From positions 1-64,000 of the forward strand of contig JAKSIJ010000008.1 of the NCBI GenBank assembly GCA_024398875.1: 64,000 nucleotides of DNA. The letters run 5' to 3'. This document shows, one piece after another, positions 7,417 to 17,677 of the stretch. A program made the position numbers and the translations under genes. Origin of the DNA: Fibrobacter sp. GTDB lineage: Bacteria; Fibrobacterota; Fibrobacteria; Fibrobacterales; Fibrobacteraceae. The number at the start of each line of letters is the position of its first letter. Positions within the stretch are counted from its first letter, which is position 1. The notes beneath the pieces are model-generated. The model saw only the letters and a program-made list of their open reading frames with translations, did not search any database and was not told the DNA's origin.

Positions 7417-8940
7417 ATGCCTACCAAGTTTTTGCCCCGCGCGACCCACTGCATGGCGATTGCAGTCCTCTGCGCTTTCTTTGCACTTGCCGCCTGCTCT
7501 GATTCCGGGAGCAGTTCCGCGCCATTCCAGCCAGAGAACGACCCTTCCGCGGAAAACGACTCAACCGTTCGTTACAAGTACCTCTTGATGCTCGATACCG
7601 TCCAATCCCAGGAGATGTTCGATAGCATTTCCTACTTGCTTACGGAATTTGAATTGGAATTCGAGGCGAACTACGAATATCTCAACCTCTTTTACCTTTT
7701 CGCCCACAGCGATTCCCTCAAGCCCGCGGGCACAAACTGGTACAACCCCCTTGGCAAGCGCAGCGACTACTTGGGCAAGGGCACGCCACTCAACAGGCCG
7801 GATTCCGTTGCCGATACAACGACTTTCATAAACAGCCCGCTTGCAACGGACATCGTTTACATGTACAAATCCTTGAACGATAAATACGCTTTATACATTC
7901 CGCCGATTGAAGTTTCTGGCAACGCGGACGATTCCAGCAGCAAAAAAGTTGACGGGAACGACATCATGGACATTCTAAACGATCACCCCACAAATCACGA
8001 CCTGGGCGTAAACCTCACATCGGCCACATACCATGAAAATCCGGCATTTGCCATCGCCCAGGTTTACATTGGTTCTGCGGCCGAAAAAGAGGGGCTAGAG
8101 ATAAACGACACCATCATCGAAGTCAACGGCAGCGCAGTGACTTCTCTCAAGGCTTTCGAGGAGGCTTCGAAAAAAGAGAAGATTTCGCTCAAGGTGATTC
8201 GCGGTTCCGAAGAAAAGAAATTTGACATAGCCATTGCGGATTACCCGCAGCCCATCGTTACATACAAAGTTGTCGACTCCATCGCCATCATCCATATTGG
8301 AAAGTTTGATGTTCAAGGTGCCATGGGGGACAGCGGCACTTACGGGGAATTCCTGCGCGCCCTGAAGGCAACGGAATTCGCGAAATCCATGGTGCTGGAC
8401 CTGCGCGGAAACGGTGGCGGCAATAGTATTCAGTGCAGGAACGTTTCCAGCGAATTCCTGAAAAAAGGCGATACTTTGTACATCGATTACACGACCTTGT
8501 CCGATTTTGCCGCTACGCTAGAAACGAACAAGCAGATTGTTGCCGGCACCCCCATTATCAATGAAAGAGTCGGAAAGGCCAAGGACAAATACACGGTCAT
8601 CCTGGCCGATTCGGAAACGGCAAGTTGCGCAGAAATTACGGCGATGACTCTCGCCAGCAACAGGCACTCTGTTATTATTGGGCAAAAAACGGCGGGCAAA
8701 GCCTCCAGTTTCGTGTCCCTACCGACATACCTGTCTGGTTTCTGTCAATTGACCTTTTCGCTTATCTTTGATAAAAACGGCAAGACCTACCACATGATGG
8801 GAATCGAGCCCGACGTCGCCCTGGACGACTACGAACAAATGATGGATACGGCCCTTGTCATCGCGAAAGAGGCGAAGATGGCGCGCAACGCAGGCTACGG
8901 CACTACATTCACCGAAATGTTCGCGCCTTTCAAAGAATAG
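7417..8940 (+). CDS. S41-family (C-terminal processing) peptidase lipoprotein with PDZ domain
   Basis: I chose the ATG at 7417 because GGGAG precedes it at good spacing and it begins a lipoprotein signal peptide (about 30 residues, lipobox LAAC before 'SDSGSSS'); an in-frame ATG at 7375 would add 14 residues. After a Ser/Asp-rich linker come an unassigned region, a PDZ domain ('GSAAEKEGLEINDTIIEVNG') and an S41 domain with 'LDLRGNGGG', the candidate nucleophile Ser in 'ETASCAEI' and the candidate general-base Lys in 'GQKTAGK'. It should act at the outer face of the inner membrane or on the outer membrane, trimming or degrading envelope proteins. It is monocistronic, diverging from the R-M operon and convergent with the NRPS operon. 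Confidence 0.88.
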   Translation: MPTKFLPRATHCMAIAVLCAFFALAACSDSGSSSAPFQPENDPSAENDSTVRYKYLLMLDTVQSQEMFDSISYLLTEFELEFEANYEYLNLFYLFAHSDSLKPAGTNWYNPLGKRSDYLGKGTPLNRPDSVADTTTFINSPLATDIVYMYKSLNDKYALYIPPIEVSGNADDSSSKKVDGNDIMDILNDHPTNHDLGVNLTSATYHENPAFAIAQVYIGSAAEKEGLEINDTIIEVNGSAVTSLKAFEEASKKEKISLKVIRGSEEKKFDIAIADYPQPIVTYKVVDSIAIIHIGKFDVQGAMGDSGTYGEFLRALKATEFAKSMVLDLRGNGGGNSIQCRNVSSEFLKKGDTLYIDYTTLSDFAATLETNKQIVAGTPIINERVGKAKDKYTVILADSETASCAEITAMTLASNRHSVIIGQKTAGKASSFVSLPTYLSGFCQLTFSLIFDKNGKTYHMMGIEPDVALDDYEQMMDTALVIAKEAKMARNAGYGTTFTEMFAPFKE

Positions 8941-8985
8941 AGCGTCACCGCGCTTTAACCGCAATTAACCGCACTTTAACCGCAC

Positions 8986-9013
8986 AAAAAAACGGCCCGC
9001 CGAAGCAGGCCGT
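8986..9013 (-). terminator. Rho-independent terminator of the NRPS operon
   Basis: On the minus strand, stem ACGGCC/GGCCGT with a 10-nt loop is followed by seven T. It lies 41 bp beyond the NRPS stop at 9055. Its sequence is nearly the same as the terminator at 28612-28639. Confidence 0.8.
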
Positions 9014-9054
9014 CTTCAAGTTTATAGCCTTCGGATTCAGCGGATGTCGCAAAA

Positions 9055-12000
9055 CTATTCGAAGAATCCGAGACCATTCAGCCCCTTCACGAAGCTTTCG
9101 ATGTAATCTTCACCGATAGCCTTCCAGAAGAAGCCGAGACGGGCGAGGACCTGTACGGTATAGCTGTTGTCCACTGTGGCGGAAACAAGGGTTTTATCCC
9201 CTGCCATTCCGCGATAAGCGAGAAGCGGCTGGAAAATGCGGGCATTCTCAGAATGTTCCAGAGCCTTGTCCAATATGGCGTCATAGACGTCATCCTCCAC
9301 GAAATCAACCTTGACCCCTTCGGCATTCATCATGCGGATGATGGAACCCATGGGAACGGTATCGAAGTTCGTAGCATGGAACAAACAGCATTTTTCTGGT
9401 GTTTTCGCCAACTTCAAGTACGCCGTAACGCCGCTGTCGATGGGGTCCGTAGCTACAGGCTCCACCAAGCGGGAGTAGGGATAGCATCCGAGAGTAGCAT
9501 ACGCACGCAAGGTTCCCATGAAGGCGTTGGTGCGGAAATTTATCTGGAATTCACCATCTCGGCTGCGGGGCGAGAGAAGACCTAGACGAATCACTTTCGC
9601 CCTGAGACCCTTCTTCACCATGGCCTGATAGACTTCCAATTCCGCCACCATCTTGGAGGTAGAATACTTGGTGGGGAGATGCTGTTCTACATAGCCCATC
9701 TGTTCGGTAAACGTCATTGGCGATTGACCGTTCTTCGCAGGAACATAGCCGTTGACGCTTTCCGTGGAGAAGTGGACAAGACGTGCACCAGACTTGAGAC
9801 AGAACTCAATCATGGTCTTTGCGCCACCGATGTTCACGTCCTCGATGTCCGTGCCGCTGGAGAAGTGCTTCACGTTCGCGGCGCAGTTGAACACCGTGTC
9901 CACCTTGCGGGCGTAAATCGGCTCCAGGGAGGCCGGGTTCGTCACATCGCCATCGAAGACCTCGATGCGGTCGTCAAAGATGGCATCATAGCGATCGTCA
10001 AAATAGTAGTGGAGCAGGTTTTTCAGGCGGCGTTCAGCCGACATCTGCTTTCCGTGACGAACGAGACAGTAGGCCTTGCCCTTTTCAGTATCAAGGAAGT
10101 GGGCCAGCAGATGGATGCCCATGAAACCGGTGGAACCGGTGAAGAGGGCGTTGCCGATTTCCAGCAATTCGCCGGCATTTAAGCTATCAAGCGTGTTCTC
10201 GGAGAGTAGACGGCCGATGGCCTCGTGGTCATAGACACTGAAGTCAATGTTGAGGGGATTCGACTCCTCTTTTTCCGGCTTCTTCGCGCCACCGCTCACG
10301 AACTCTGCGAGGGCACGAGGTGTGCGGAGGGCAAACACGTTGGCGTAGGTGACAGGATAGCCCGCGACGTTCGCCTTCGCCATAAGGGCAATTGCAGAAA
10401 TGGAGGAACCACCGATTTCGAAGAAATCGTCTATAGCACTGACCTGCTCGACTCCCAGAATTCCTCCCATCGCCTCGCAGAACGCTTTCTCGGCATCCGT
10501 CTCTGGAGCCACATATTCTTCCATCCGCTGCACCTCCGGCTTCGGCAGCGCACGCTTGTTGACTTTCGAATTCTGGTTAAGCGGAATCTTCTCTATTTGC
10601 ATCGTGACCGCAGGAACCATGTAAGGCGGCTTCTCCTCACGGATAAAGTCGTTAAGCGACCTGATATCGAGTTGTCCATCGGCGACCACATACGCCGCAA
10701 CAAACTTACCGTTGCCGTTCGGGTCGTCAAACGCCTGCACGGTAGCATCCTTCACACCCGGGAAGCGGCGAACCACCTCTTCCACCTCCGTCAACTCAAT
10801 GCGGAATCCACGAACCTTCACTTGACCGTCGCGACGACCAACGAACATCAACTGTCCGTCATCGCGCAGCGCAACAATATCGCCTGTCTTGTAAACACGA
10901 CCCTCGCCAAACGGATTCGTAACAAAAACCTCCGCCGTCTTCTCGGGACGATTCAGATAGCCACGCGCGACCTGCGGACCCGCAATCCAGAGTTCACCCA
11001 CCGCATTCGGCGGCAGCAGCCGTCCGTTCGGGTCGCACACGTAGAACTTCGCATTGCCGAACGGACGCCCGATTGGCACTTCCTTGTGTCTGCGGTCGAG
11101 TTCATAGGTCGAGATGTAGCACGTACATTCCGACGGACCATAGCAGTTGAGCATCCGGTACGACGGCGGATCGAGCGGTACCAACTTCTCGCCGCCGACG
11201 TTCAAAAGTTCCAGCGTTTTCGTCCCGCCCAGAATTGCGAACTGACGGCCGACCTGCGTTGTCATGTCAGTGTGTGTGACACCATTCTGGTTGAAGTAGT
11301 CCCTCACCCACTCAAGATCCAAGCGGAGATCCTCCGGAAGGATATGCAGTTCGCCGCCGGACGCCAATGTCGGCGTCATGTCAGAGAGGCACGTATCAAA
11401 GCCGAAGCTCGCGAACGACGCCCAGACCGTCTTCTCCGTAATCCGCGTGATTTTCCGATGTTCCTCAGAGAACGCAATCATGTTCGAATGTTCAATGATT
11501 GTCCCCTTCGGAACACCCGTCGTCCCCGAAGTGTAGAGCATAACGAAAAGATCGTCGGGGGTCGGAGGCGGAAGAGTCACCCGATCGTCCAGTTGCTCGG
11601 ATTGTCCGACAGTTCTATTGGCAAACGCCGAGAGTTCGTCGAGCATCAGTCGTGCACCCGCGAACTCTGTTCCAATTCGCCCACCGAGTTCGGGCGTTGT
11701 AATCAAGATTACAGCCCCCGAATCCTTCAGCATCAAATTCAAACGATCGTCCGGATAAGAGGTATCCATCGGAAGATATCCCGAACGCGTCTTGAGGACA
11801 GCAAGCGAAAGAATCGCAATCCACTCCGTACGCGGCACGAGAATACCAACCATCTTGTTGCGACCTGCGCCTCTCCTGACAAGTTCCGCAGCAATTCGGT
11901 CAGTCATCTGATCGAGTTCACTGTATGTGTAACGGTTTTCAAGATACACAAGCGCCGTCTTGCCGGGATGCTTCGCGGCCTGTTCGCGAATACGTTCAAC

Positions 12001-15000
12001 CAGAGTCTTCGACTTGTCGTAGGGTGTATCCGTTGCATTGTAGCGATCCCACACCTCACGCTGAGACGTCGTCACCATATCAATTTCATCCAGCCCTGTC
12101 TGCGTTAGGAACGCATCTGCAACCGCCTGCATACTTTCGCAGAACCCGCAAACGAATTCCTCGGAATAGACTCCAGGATCATACTCGACGGACAGTTTGT
12201 AGCCCTTCACGGCAGGAACGAGTTCAACCGACAGCGCGGACTTAGCCGCATCCGATGCAAGTGGAACACTTTCAACAGGTTCACCGCCAAGCGATGCCAC
12301 GCCGAAATCGCCAGACTGATAGGCGAACATTGCATCCGCCCGGATACCGTACGCCTTAGAAACATCCGCAAAGGAGAAGATATCATTTGACATGCTCGCA
12401 AGAATCTGGTCCTTTGTACGGCGGACGAGTTCCAAAACCGTTCCGTCGCCAGCCTTAAGATCCACTAGAACGGGCAATGTCTTCACCATCATTGAAACGG
12501 TCGAAGTCGTACGCGAATCACCACGTCCGTTGTAGATTGTCGTGAAGACAGTGTTGGTACGTCCCGCATACTTCGCGAGAGTCAAACCGAAGGCCGCATT
12601 GAAGAACGCATTCTCGGAAACGCCATTCGCCTTACAGTACGTTGCAACACGTGCGGAGTCAAGTGTGCATGGCAGATCCACAAACCGTACACCAGAAACG
12701 GAGTCCTCCATAACATAGGGTGGCAGAGAGTCCGGTTCACAGCCATCGAATACCGAATCGTAGTGTCGTTTTGCCCTGTCAAGCGCATCCGTCTTCAGTG
12801 CAGACTCCTCGTCAAGAGCCACCTCATAACCAGTATACGCCTCGCGCTCTAGGGATTCACCTGCATACGCACGGTCGAGGTCACGGAAAAAGATGCCATT
12901 GGACTCACCATCACTCACAATATGATGGAAATCAAGGAAAAGATAGTTCGCACCAGACACGCGATAGATGGCGATTCGATAGAGATCGTCACCGAGGAGG
13001 TTATAGGGTTTCACAAGGGATTGTGGTTCCGGAAGTGGCCCATCGATGACGTCCACCTTCACAGAAGCATCATCACGCCGCTCAGATCGTACATTCCCGT
13101 CCGCATCCTGGAAGAGGTGCGCCTTGAGATACGGGTGCGCATCTACAGTCGCCTTCAGAGCCGTAACAAGACGATTCGTATCCACACCCGCACCAAGTTT
13201 CACCAAGCGGGGAATATTATAAATTGTCGTATCAGGATTTCCCTGGCATTCGATGAAGATGCCCATCTGCGTTTTCGTAATCGGATAGTCCTTCTGCAAG
13301 CCGGGTGCTGTTTCCGCCGAAACCTCCCGCAAAGCCGCTAGCGCCGCAAGCGTGAGATACCCATCCAATTTCACAATCGTATCATTAGCCAAGATGTCAC
13401 GGATTCTAAATGGGAGACCAAATGCCTTGCCGAGAGCAACGGAAAGTCTCACGACACCCAGCGAGGAAAGTCCTGCACTCGTGAATGATGTGCGAATGCC
13501 AAAATTACGGTGGCCAATTACCTCGGCGACGACGTCGAAAAGTTTTCTCTGGCACTCTGTTTCCGGTGCAGTCAAGTCCTCAACGAGCCGTACAGCATCC
13601 GGAAGTGCCTTCAAATCGGTCTTGCCGTTCGGCGTCTCCGGGAACTTTTCAAGTTGCAAATACGCCGTCGGAACCATATAGGGCGTAAGCGACTTTTTCA
13701 ATTCGTCACGAAGCGCTGCGGGGTCGATTTTCTTATCTGCGACATAATAGGCGCAGAGATTCTCCTGTCCGTCCAGTTTGCGAACGACGACCGCCGCACT
13801 CTTAACGCCAGGCTGTTGAGCGAGAAGCCCCTCAACTTCGCCAAGTTCAATGCGGAGACCGCGCAACTTCACCTGGCTATCCATACGTCCATAAATCAGA
13901 ACGTTTCCGTTTAAGTCCCACCGAGCCATATCGCCTGTTTTGTAAACCGGCATTCCCTGGTAGGTGATAAAACGCGCCTTCGTCTGTTCTGGCAGATTGC
14001 GATAGCCCTTCGCCACACCAATACCGCCAACCCAGAGTTCCCCTGTCACACCAAATGGGCAAAGGTCACCAAACTTATCCACTATCCATTCATGATAATT
14101 GAGAAGTGGGCGGCCAATGGATACATATTTAGCATCAGTGATGTCCGCTCCATTTGAAGAAACCGTAATTTCCGTAGGGCCATACGTATTGACAATTTTC
14201 GCCTTAGTCACGCCCTTAAGTTGATTACGAAGTGCCATCGGATAGCCTTCGCCACCCGAGAGAACCACCTTCATACACTTGAGTGCACCACAAAACATCT
14301 CAGATTCCAGATACTGCTGGAGCCGCGATGGTGTCGCATTGATTGCGTCGGCCTTATTCGCGATAATGAGTTTTGCTAGTTCTTCGGGGTCGTTCATCTG
14401 GTCATCACCCGCAAAGACAAGCGTTTTGCCGTTGACAAGTGCGGCACAATGTTCCTTGAACGACATATCGAACGAAACCGTCGTCACCGAAACGTAGGCC
14501 GTTACCTCGCGAGCGATGATGTCCATGTGGATGTTCGCCGGATGGGGCCGCAGGTAATTGCAGATACCCTCATGGCGGAGCATCACGCCCTTGGGTTTTC
14601 CCGTGGAGCCCGATGTGTAAATCATGTAGGCAAGGTCATCACCAGAGACGCCCGAATCAGACGGCGTTCCTTTGCCGACCACCAACCTCCCGACCTCCAG
14701 CGTCTTATCCTTGGGATAATCGCCGAGCCGATCAGCGGTTGTCACAATGTATTTTGCGTCGGAATCTGCGATAATGCTGTTGATGCGTTCTGCCGGATAT
14801 TTCGGGTCGCATGGAATGAACGTTGCACCCGCCTTGAGAACTCCGAACATGGCCGAGAAGAAGAAACTTTCACGCGGCAACAACAGCACAACGGAATCGC
14901 CGCGGGTGACACCTTTTGCCTGCAAATTCGCCGCCACAGCATCCGCTTCAGTATCAAGTTCTGCAAAAGTGAGAGTGCGGTCAACCGCAATAAGCGCAGT

Positions 15001-16335
15001 TTTAGATGAATTCGCCTGCACCGCTTTTTCAAACATCCGATGAAGAAGAGTTTCTTCTGGTTCAGCAACTGCTGTTTGGGAAAAGTCCGCCAAAATCTTG
15101 CGCTGATTTTCGGGAAGTTCCAAAACTTCCCTCACAGAAAGTGGCGACTTCGATTGTGCCGCCAACACCAACGTTGACTTGAGTTGTTCAGCAAAATTCG
15201 CAACGAGATTTTCGTCAAAGAATTCAGAAGGCCAACTAATGCGTAAAGAAAGATCCGTCTTCGTGCGCGTAAATGTAAGCGTCAAATCGCGGGCACGTTT
15301 CTCCGCACCGCTTTCCTTCGAAGGCACGCGGTAAATCTGCTCCGGCAGTGACGGCAGCCAGTTGACCGCGACATCAAACATGGGATTTCGCGAAGCATCG
15401 GCCTGAACACCATAACGCGCAAGGACATCGGAGAACGGCAATACTTCGCCATGATTCACACGACGCACGCATACCGCCGTTGCCTTCACATACTCCTCAA
15501 AATTCATTTCACGCTTTGGCTGAAGGCGAACAACACCTGTGTTCACAAACATGCCGATTGCATTTTTATGCGCATCATCACGAGAATTCACCTGGGTTCC
15601 CAGCACCACATCTTCACTGCCACAGTATTTTGCAACCACCGCACCTACCGCAGAAAAGACTAATTCAAAAGCCGTCACCGAAAGTCTGTGCGCAGTTTCA
15701 ACCACAGATGCAAATTCATTTGCAGGCCAGGTCACAAGCAATTCCTGATCTTCAAAAGGATGCACCTTCGGCCGAACACCTCGCACAGGCATTTCAGCAG
15801 AAGTGATTCCAGAAGCAAACATTTCGTCGTATAATGTAAATGCCGAATCAGGTGGCATGGGCAGCACATTATCCGTCGGCTGAGCCAGAGGTTCACCTCC
15901 TGCCAGAACGGACTCAATGGACTTCACAAGCAGGGCGGAACTTGCACCGTCAAATGCAATATGATGGCACGAGATGCCAATCACAGACTCTGTAGCCAGG
16001 CGATAGACAACCGCCTTTATCGGCGTTGCCGAAAGATTGCGCTGGTGAGGTAAAGCAGCAATCGCCAATTGAGCAGCAGCAAAATCAGCCGCATCGCAAA
16101 TCTCTATTTCTGGAACAGCACCATCATCCATGCGGACCGGCTCTCCATTTTCCAGCGCATAATGTGAACGGAACGCAGGAGTCGCCGCAGCAACTTTTTC
16201 AAAAGCCGCAGCCAGTGCTTCTGCCGCCACACCGGGGAACCTAAAACCAAGAAGAATACAATATTGAGACGAATCAGGATTTGTGGCCTGGGCCAAAAAC
16301 ATTTCCTTTTCTGAAGAATTCAATAAGGTTTTCAT
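9055..16335 (-). CDS. Nonribosomal peptide synthetase, C-A-T-C-A-T-reductase
   Basis: 2426 residues, two modules with reductive release. C1 (about 1-420) has 'HHIAFDG' at 124-130. A1 (about 430-920) has 'YMIYTSGSTGKPKG' and 'NTYGPTE'. T1 has 'FTSAGLSSLG', with Ser as phosphopantetheine site in a non-GGxS context. C2 has 'FHHIVSDGES', A2 'YTSGTTGVPKG' and 'NCYGPSE', and T2 the canonical 'DDFFEIGGSSI'. The end (about 2045-2426) is an NAD(P)H thioester reductase with 'LFTGSTGFMG'. An N-terminal C domain often means N-acylation of the first residue. The likely product is an acyl-dipeptide aldehyde or alcohol. The start overlaps the MATE gene stop (ATGA) and has a strong GAAGGAGAG site. Its sister gene at 19558-26796 shares nearly identical patches. 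Confidence 0.96.
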   Translation of the reverse strand: MKTLLNSSEKEMFLAQATNPDSSQYCILLGFRFPGVAAEALAAAFEKVAAATPAFRSHYALENGEPVRMDDGAVPEIEICDAADFAAAQLAIAALPHQRNLSATPIKAVVYRLATESVIGISCHHIAFDGASSALLVKSIESVLAGGEPLAQPTDNVLPMPPDSAFTLYDEMFASGITSAEMPVRGVRPKVHPFEDQELLVTWPANEFASVVETAHRLSVTAFELVFSAVGAVVAKYCGSEDVVLGTQVNSRDDAHKNAIGMFVNTGVVRLQPKREMNFEEYVKATAVCVRRVNHGEVLPFSDVLARYGVQADASRNPMFDVAVNWLPSLPEQIYRVPSKESGAEKRARDLTLTFTRTKTDLSLRISWPSEFFDENLVANFAEQLKSTLVLAAQSKSPLSVREVLELPENQRKILADFSQTAVAEPEETLLHRMFEKAVQANSSKTALIAVDRTLTFAELDTEADAVAANLQAKGVTRGDSVVLLLPRESFFFSAMFGVLKAGATFIPCDPKYPAERINSIIADSDAKYIVTTADRLGDYPKDKTLEVGRLVVGKGTPSDSGVSGDDLAYMIYTSGSTGKPKGVMLRHEGICNYLRPHPANIHMDIIAREVTAYVSVTTVSFDMSFKEHCAALVNGKTLVFAGDDQMNDPEELAKLIIANKADAINATPSRLQQYLESEMFCGALKCMKVVLSGGEGYPMALRNQLKGVTKAKIVNTYGPTEITVSSNGADITDAKYVSIGRPLLNYHEWIVDKFGDLCPFGVTGELWVGGIGVAKGYRNLPEQTKARFITYQGMPVYKTGDMARWDLNGNVLIYGRMDSQVKLRGLRIELGEVEGLLAQQPGVKSAAVVVRKLDGQENLCAYYVADKKIDPAALRDELKKSLTPYMVPTAYLQLEKFPETPNGKTDLKALPDAVRLVEDLTAPETECQRKLFDVVAEVIGHRNFGIRTSFTSAGLSSLGVVRLSVALGKAFGLPFRIRDILANDTIVKLDGYLTLAALAALREVSAETAPGLQKDYPITKTQMGIFIECQGNPDTTIYNIPRLVKLGAGVDTNRLVTALKATVDAHPYLKAHLFQDADGNVRSERRDDASVKVDVIDGPLPEPQSLVKPYNLLGDDLYRIAIYRVSGANYLFLDFHHIVSDGESNGIFFRDLDRAYAGESLEREAYTGYEVALDEESALKTDALDRAKRHYDSVFDGCEPDSLPPYVMEDSVSGVRFVDLPCTLDSARVATYCKANGVSENAFFNAAFGLTLAKYAGRTNTVFTTIYNGRGDSRTTSTVSMMVKTLPVLVDLKAGDGTVLELVRRTKDQILASMSNDIFSFADVSKAYGIRADAMFAYQSGDFGVASLGGEPVESVPLASDAAKSALSVELVPAVKGYKLSVEYDPGVYSEEFVCGFCESMQAVADAFLTQTGLDEIDMVTTSQREVWDRYNATDTPYDKSKTLVERIREQAAKHPGKTALVYLENRYTYSELDQMTDRIAAELVRRGAGRNKMVGILVPRTEWIAILSLAVLKTRSGYLPMDTSYPDDRLNLMLKDSGAVILITTPELGGRIGTEFAGARLMLDELSAFANRTVGQSEQLDDRVTLPPPTPDDLFVMLYTSGTTGVPKGTIIEHSNMIAFSEEHRKITRITEKTVWASFASFGFDTCLSDMTPTLASGGELHILPEDLRLDLEWVRDYFNQNGVTHTDMTTQVGRQFAILGGTKTLELLNVGGEKLVPLDPPSYRMLNCYGPSECTCYISTYELDRRHKEVPIGRPFGNAKFYVCDPNGRLLPPNAVGELWIAGPQVARGYLNRPEKTAEVFVTNPFGEGRVYKTGDIVALRDDGQLMFVGRRDGQVKVRGFRIELTEVEEVVRRFPGVKDATVQAFDDPNGNGKFVAAYVVADGQLDIRSLNDFIREEKPPYMVPAVTMQIEKIPLNQNSKVNKRALPKPEVQRMEEYVAPETDAEKAFCEAMGGILGVEQVSAIDDFFEIGGSSISAIALMAKANVAGYPVTYANVFALRTPRALAEFVSGGAKKPEKEESNPLNIDFSVYDHEAIGRLLSENTLDSLNAGELLEIGNALFTGSTGFMGIHLLAHFLDTEKGKAYCLVRHGKQMSAERRLKNLLHYYFDDRYDAIFDDRIEVFDGDVTNPASLEPIYARKVDTVFNCAANVKHFSSGTDIEDVNIGGAKTMIEFCLKSGARLVHFSTESVNGYVPAKNGQSPMTFTEQMGYVEQHLPTKYSTSKMVAELEVYQAMVKKGLRAKVIRLGLLSPRSRDGEFQINFRTNAFMGTLRAYATLGCYPYSRLVEPVATDPIDSGVTAYLKLAKTPEKCCLFHATNFDTVPMGSIIRMMNAEGVKVDFVEDDVYDAILDKALEHSENARIFQPLLAYRGMAGDKTLVSATVDNSYTVQVLARLGFFWKAIGEDYIESFVKGLNGLGFFE

Positions 16336-17645
16336 CTTCTCTCCTTCATAAATAAACCGAAAATAAAAATTAGTATTATTTCAAGCGCATTTCCACCAAG
16401 ATAACCCCACCAAATCCATTCAGGTGCAATGTGAGCCAACGCCCACATAACAGGGACTGGCATGAGCATAAGCGTCAGCGAAATGAACATAGACTCGACA
16501 TTACGACCGCGCAACTTCTGGACAACCATGTGGACGTAGAGAAGCGCAAGCAAAACGAAACTCGGTGCAAAAAGCCGCAGAGCCGATGCAGCCGCTGGAA
16601 TAAGGTCAGGACGGTCCCCACCACCAAAGAGTCGAACAACAAATTCGGGGCAGCACCAGAGCGCGATACAGATGCACACCGTCGCACATCCAAGAAACCG
16701 ATAACTGAGACGGACAATCTGCGAAAAACCTTCGCCGCCTTTTCCCTTCTCGACCGCGCCAAGCGTCTGCATTGTCTGACTCGCGCCACCAATAAAAAGC
16801 TGAAAAATCGGCAGCACATTCAGCGATACCGCATAAATAAACATTCCATCCTTGCCAAGGGCATTCATCACGATGCGGTTACAGAAAAAATACTGCAACG
16901 TCGTACAGAACGAGGAAATTGCAAGCGGCGCTCCCTGGGATGCCACCGAACGGACGAGGGACAAGTTGAAAAGTTGTGTAGTTGAAATGTTGAGCCGTGG
17001 AGAGGACGGATTTTTTTTGCACCAGTGAAGGATAATCAACAGCAAACAGGCGACGGCATGCCCGACCACAGTGCCGATGGCAGCACCAGCGACACCGAGC
17101 GACGAGAACTTCATGAGCAATACCGAAACCCCTACGTTGGCAACACTATCCACCACGACTGCTCCCGTAACAAGACCCGGTTCGCCATCAACCGCAACAA
17201 AAGTCTGTACGAGGAAGAATCCAAAATAGACAGGTGCAGCGAGAAGCATCCAACGCATATACGAAACCGCAAGCGGTTGCAGTTGCGGATTCGTGCAGAA
17301 TTGCGCAGAAATTGCATCTGGAGCGACAAGTCCCGCGATACTGAGCAAGAGGGAAAGTCCGAGAACGGCGACCACCACCGTCGAGAAAACACGCGACGCC
17401 TCGTCACGCCGACCCCTACCAATCGCAAGCCCAACAAGCATGCCACCGCCGCCGCCGAGAAGCACATAGACCGAATAGTAGCCCTGCAAAAGCGATAGCG
17501 TCGTCCCGACGGCAGCAACCGCATCCGGACCGATGATCTGCCCGACCATGACCCCGTCAAGAATGTTTCCAAGTTCTACGGACAGCGCCGTCAGTATGAA
17601 GGCGAATACGTAATGAAAATATGTTTTCCGCAATTCACGCTGCAT
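16332..17645 (-). CDS. MATE-family multidrug/peptide efflux transporter (first copy)
   Basis: Polytopic inner-membrane protein of about 437 residues with the roughly twelve hydrophobic helices of MATE (DinF/NorM-like) proteins, for example 'GNILDGVMVGQIIGPDAVAAVG' near the start. I chose the ATG at 17645 because AAAGGA precedes it by 6 nt and because the second MATE protein begins the same way (MQREL); the frame also has an ATG at 17681 overlapping the upstream stop codon, which would add 12 residues. It lies directly before the first-listed NRPS, overlapping its start by 4 bp, so it is the probable exporter of that product. Confidence 0.93.
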   Translation of the reverse strand: MQRELRKTYFHYVFAFILTALSVELGNILDGVMVGQIIGPDAVAAVGTTLSLLQGYYSVYVLLGGGGGMLVGLAIGRGRRDEASRVFSTVVVAVLGLSLLLSIAGLVAPDAISAQFCTNPQLQPLAVSYMRWMLLAAPVYFGFFLVQTFVAVDGEPGLVTGAVVVDSVANVGVSVLLMKFSSLGVAGAAIGTVVGHAVACLLLIILHWCKKNPSSPRLNISTTQLFNLSLVRSVASQGAPLAISSFCTTLQYFFCNRIVMNALGKDGMFIYAVSLNVLPIFQLFIGGASQTMQTLGAVEKGKGGEGFSQIVRLSYRFLGCATVCICIALWCCPEFVVRLFGGGDRPDLIPAAASALRLFAPSFVLLALLYVHMVVQKLRGRNVESMFISLTLMLMPVPVMWALAHIAPEWIWWGYLGGNALEIILIFIFGLFMKERR

Positions 17646-17677
17646 AAAAAATCCTTTAAACGGCGAAACAAAAGAAC

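Noticed and set aside
10225-12108. Long plus-strand open frame (over 600 codons) opposite the first NRPS
   Set aside because: It is antisense to strongly supported NRPS domains, is rich in Arg/His from GC-rich codon shadows, and has no recognisable motif.
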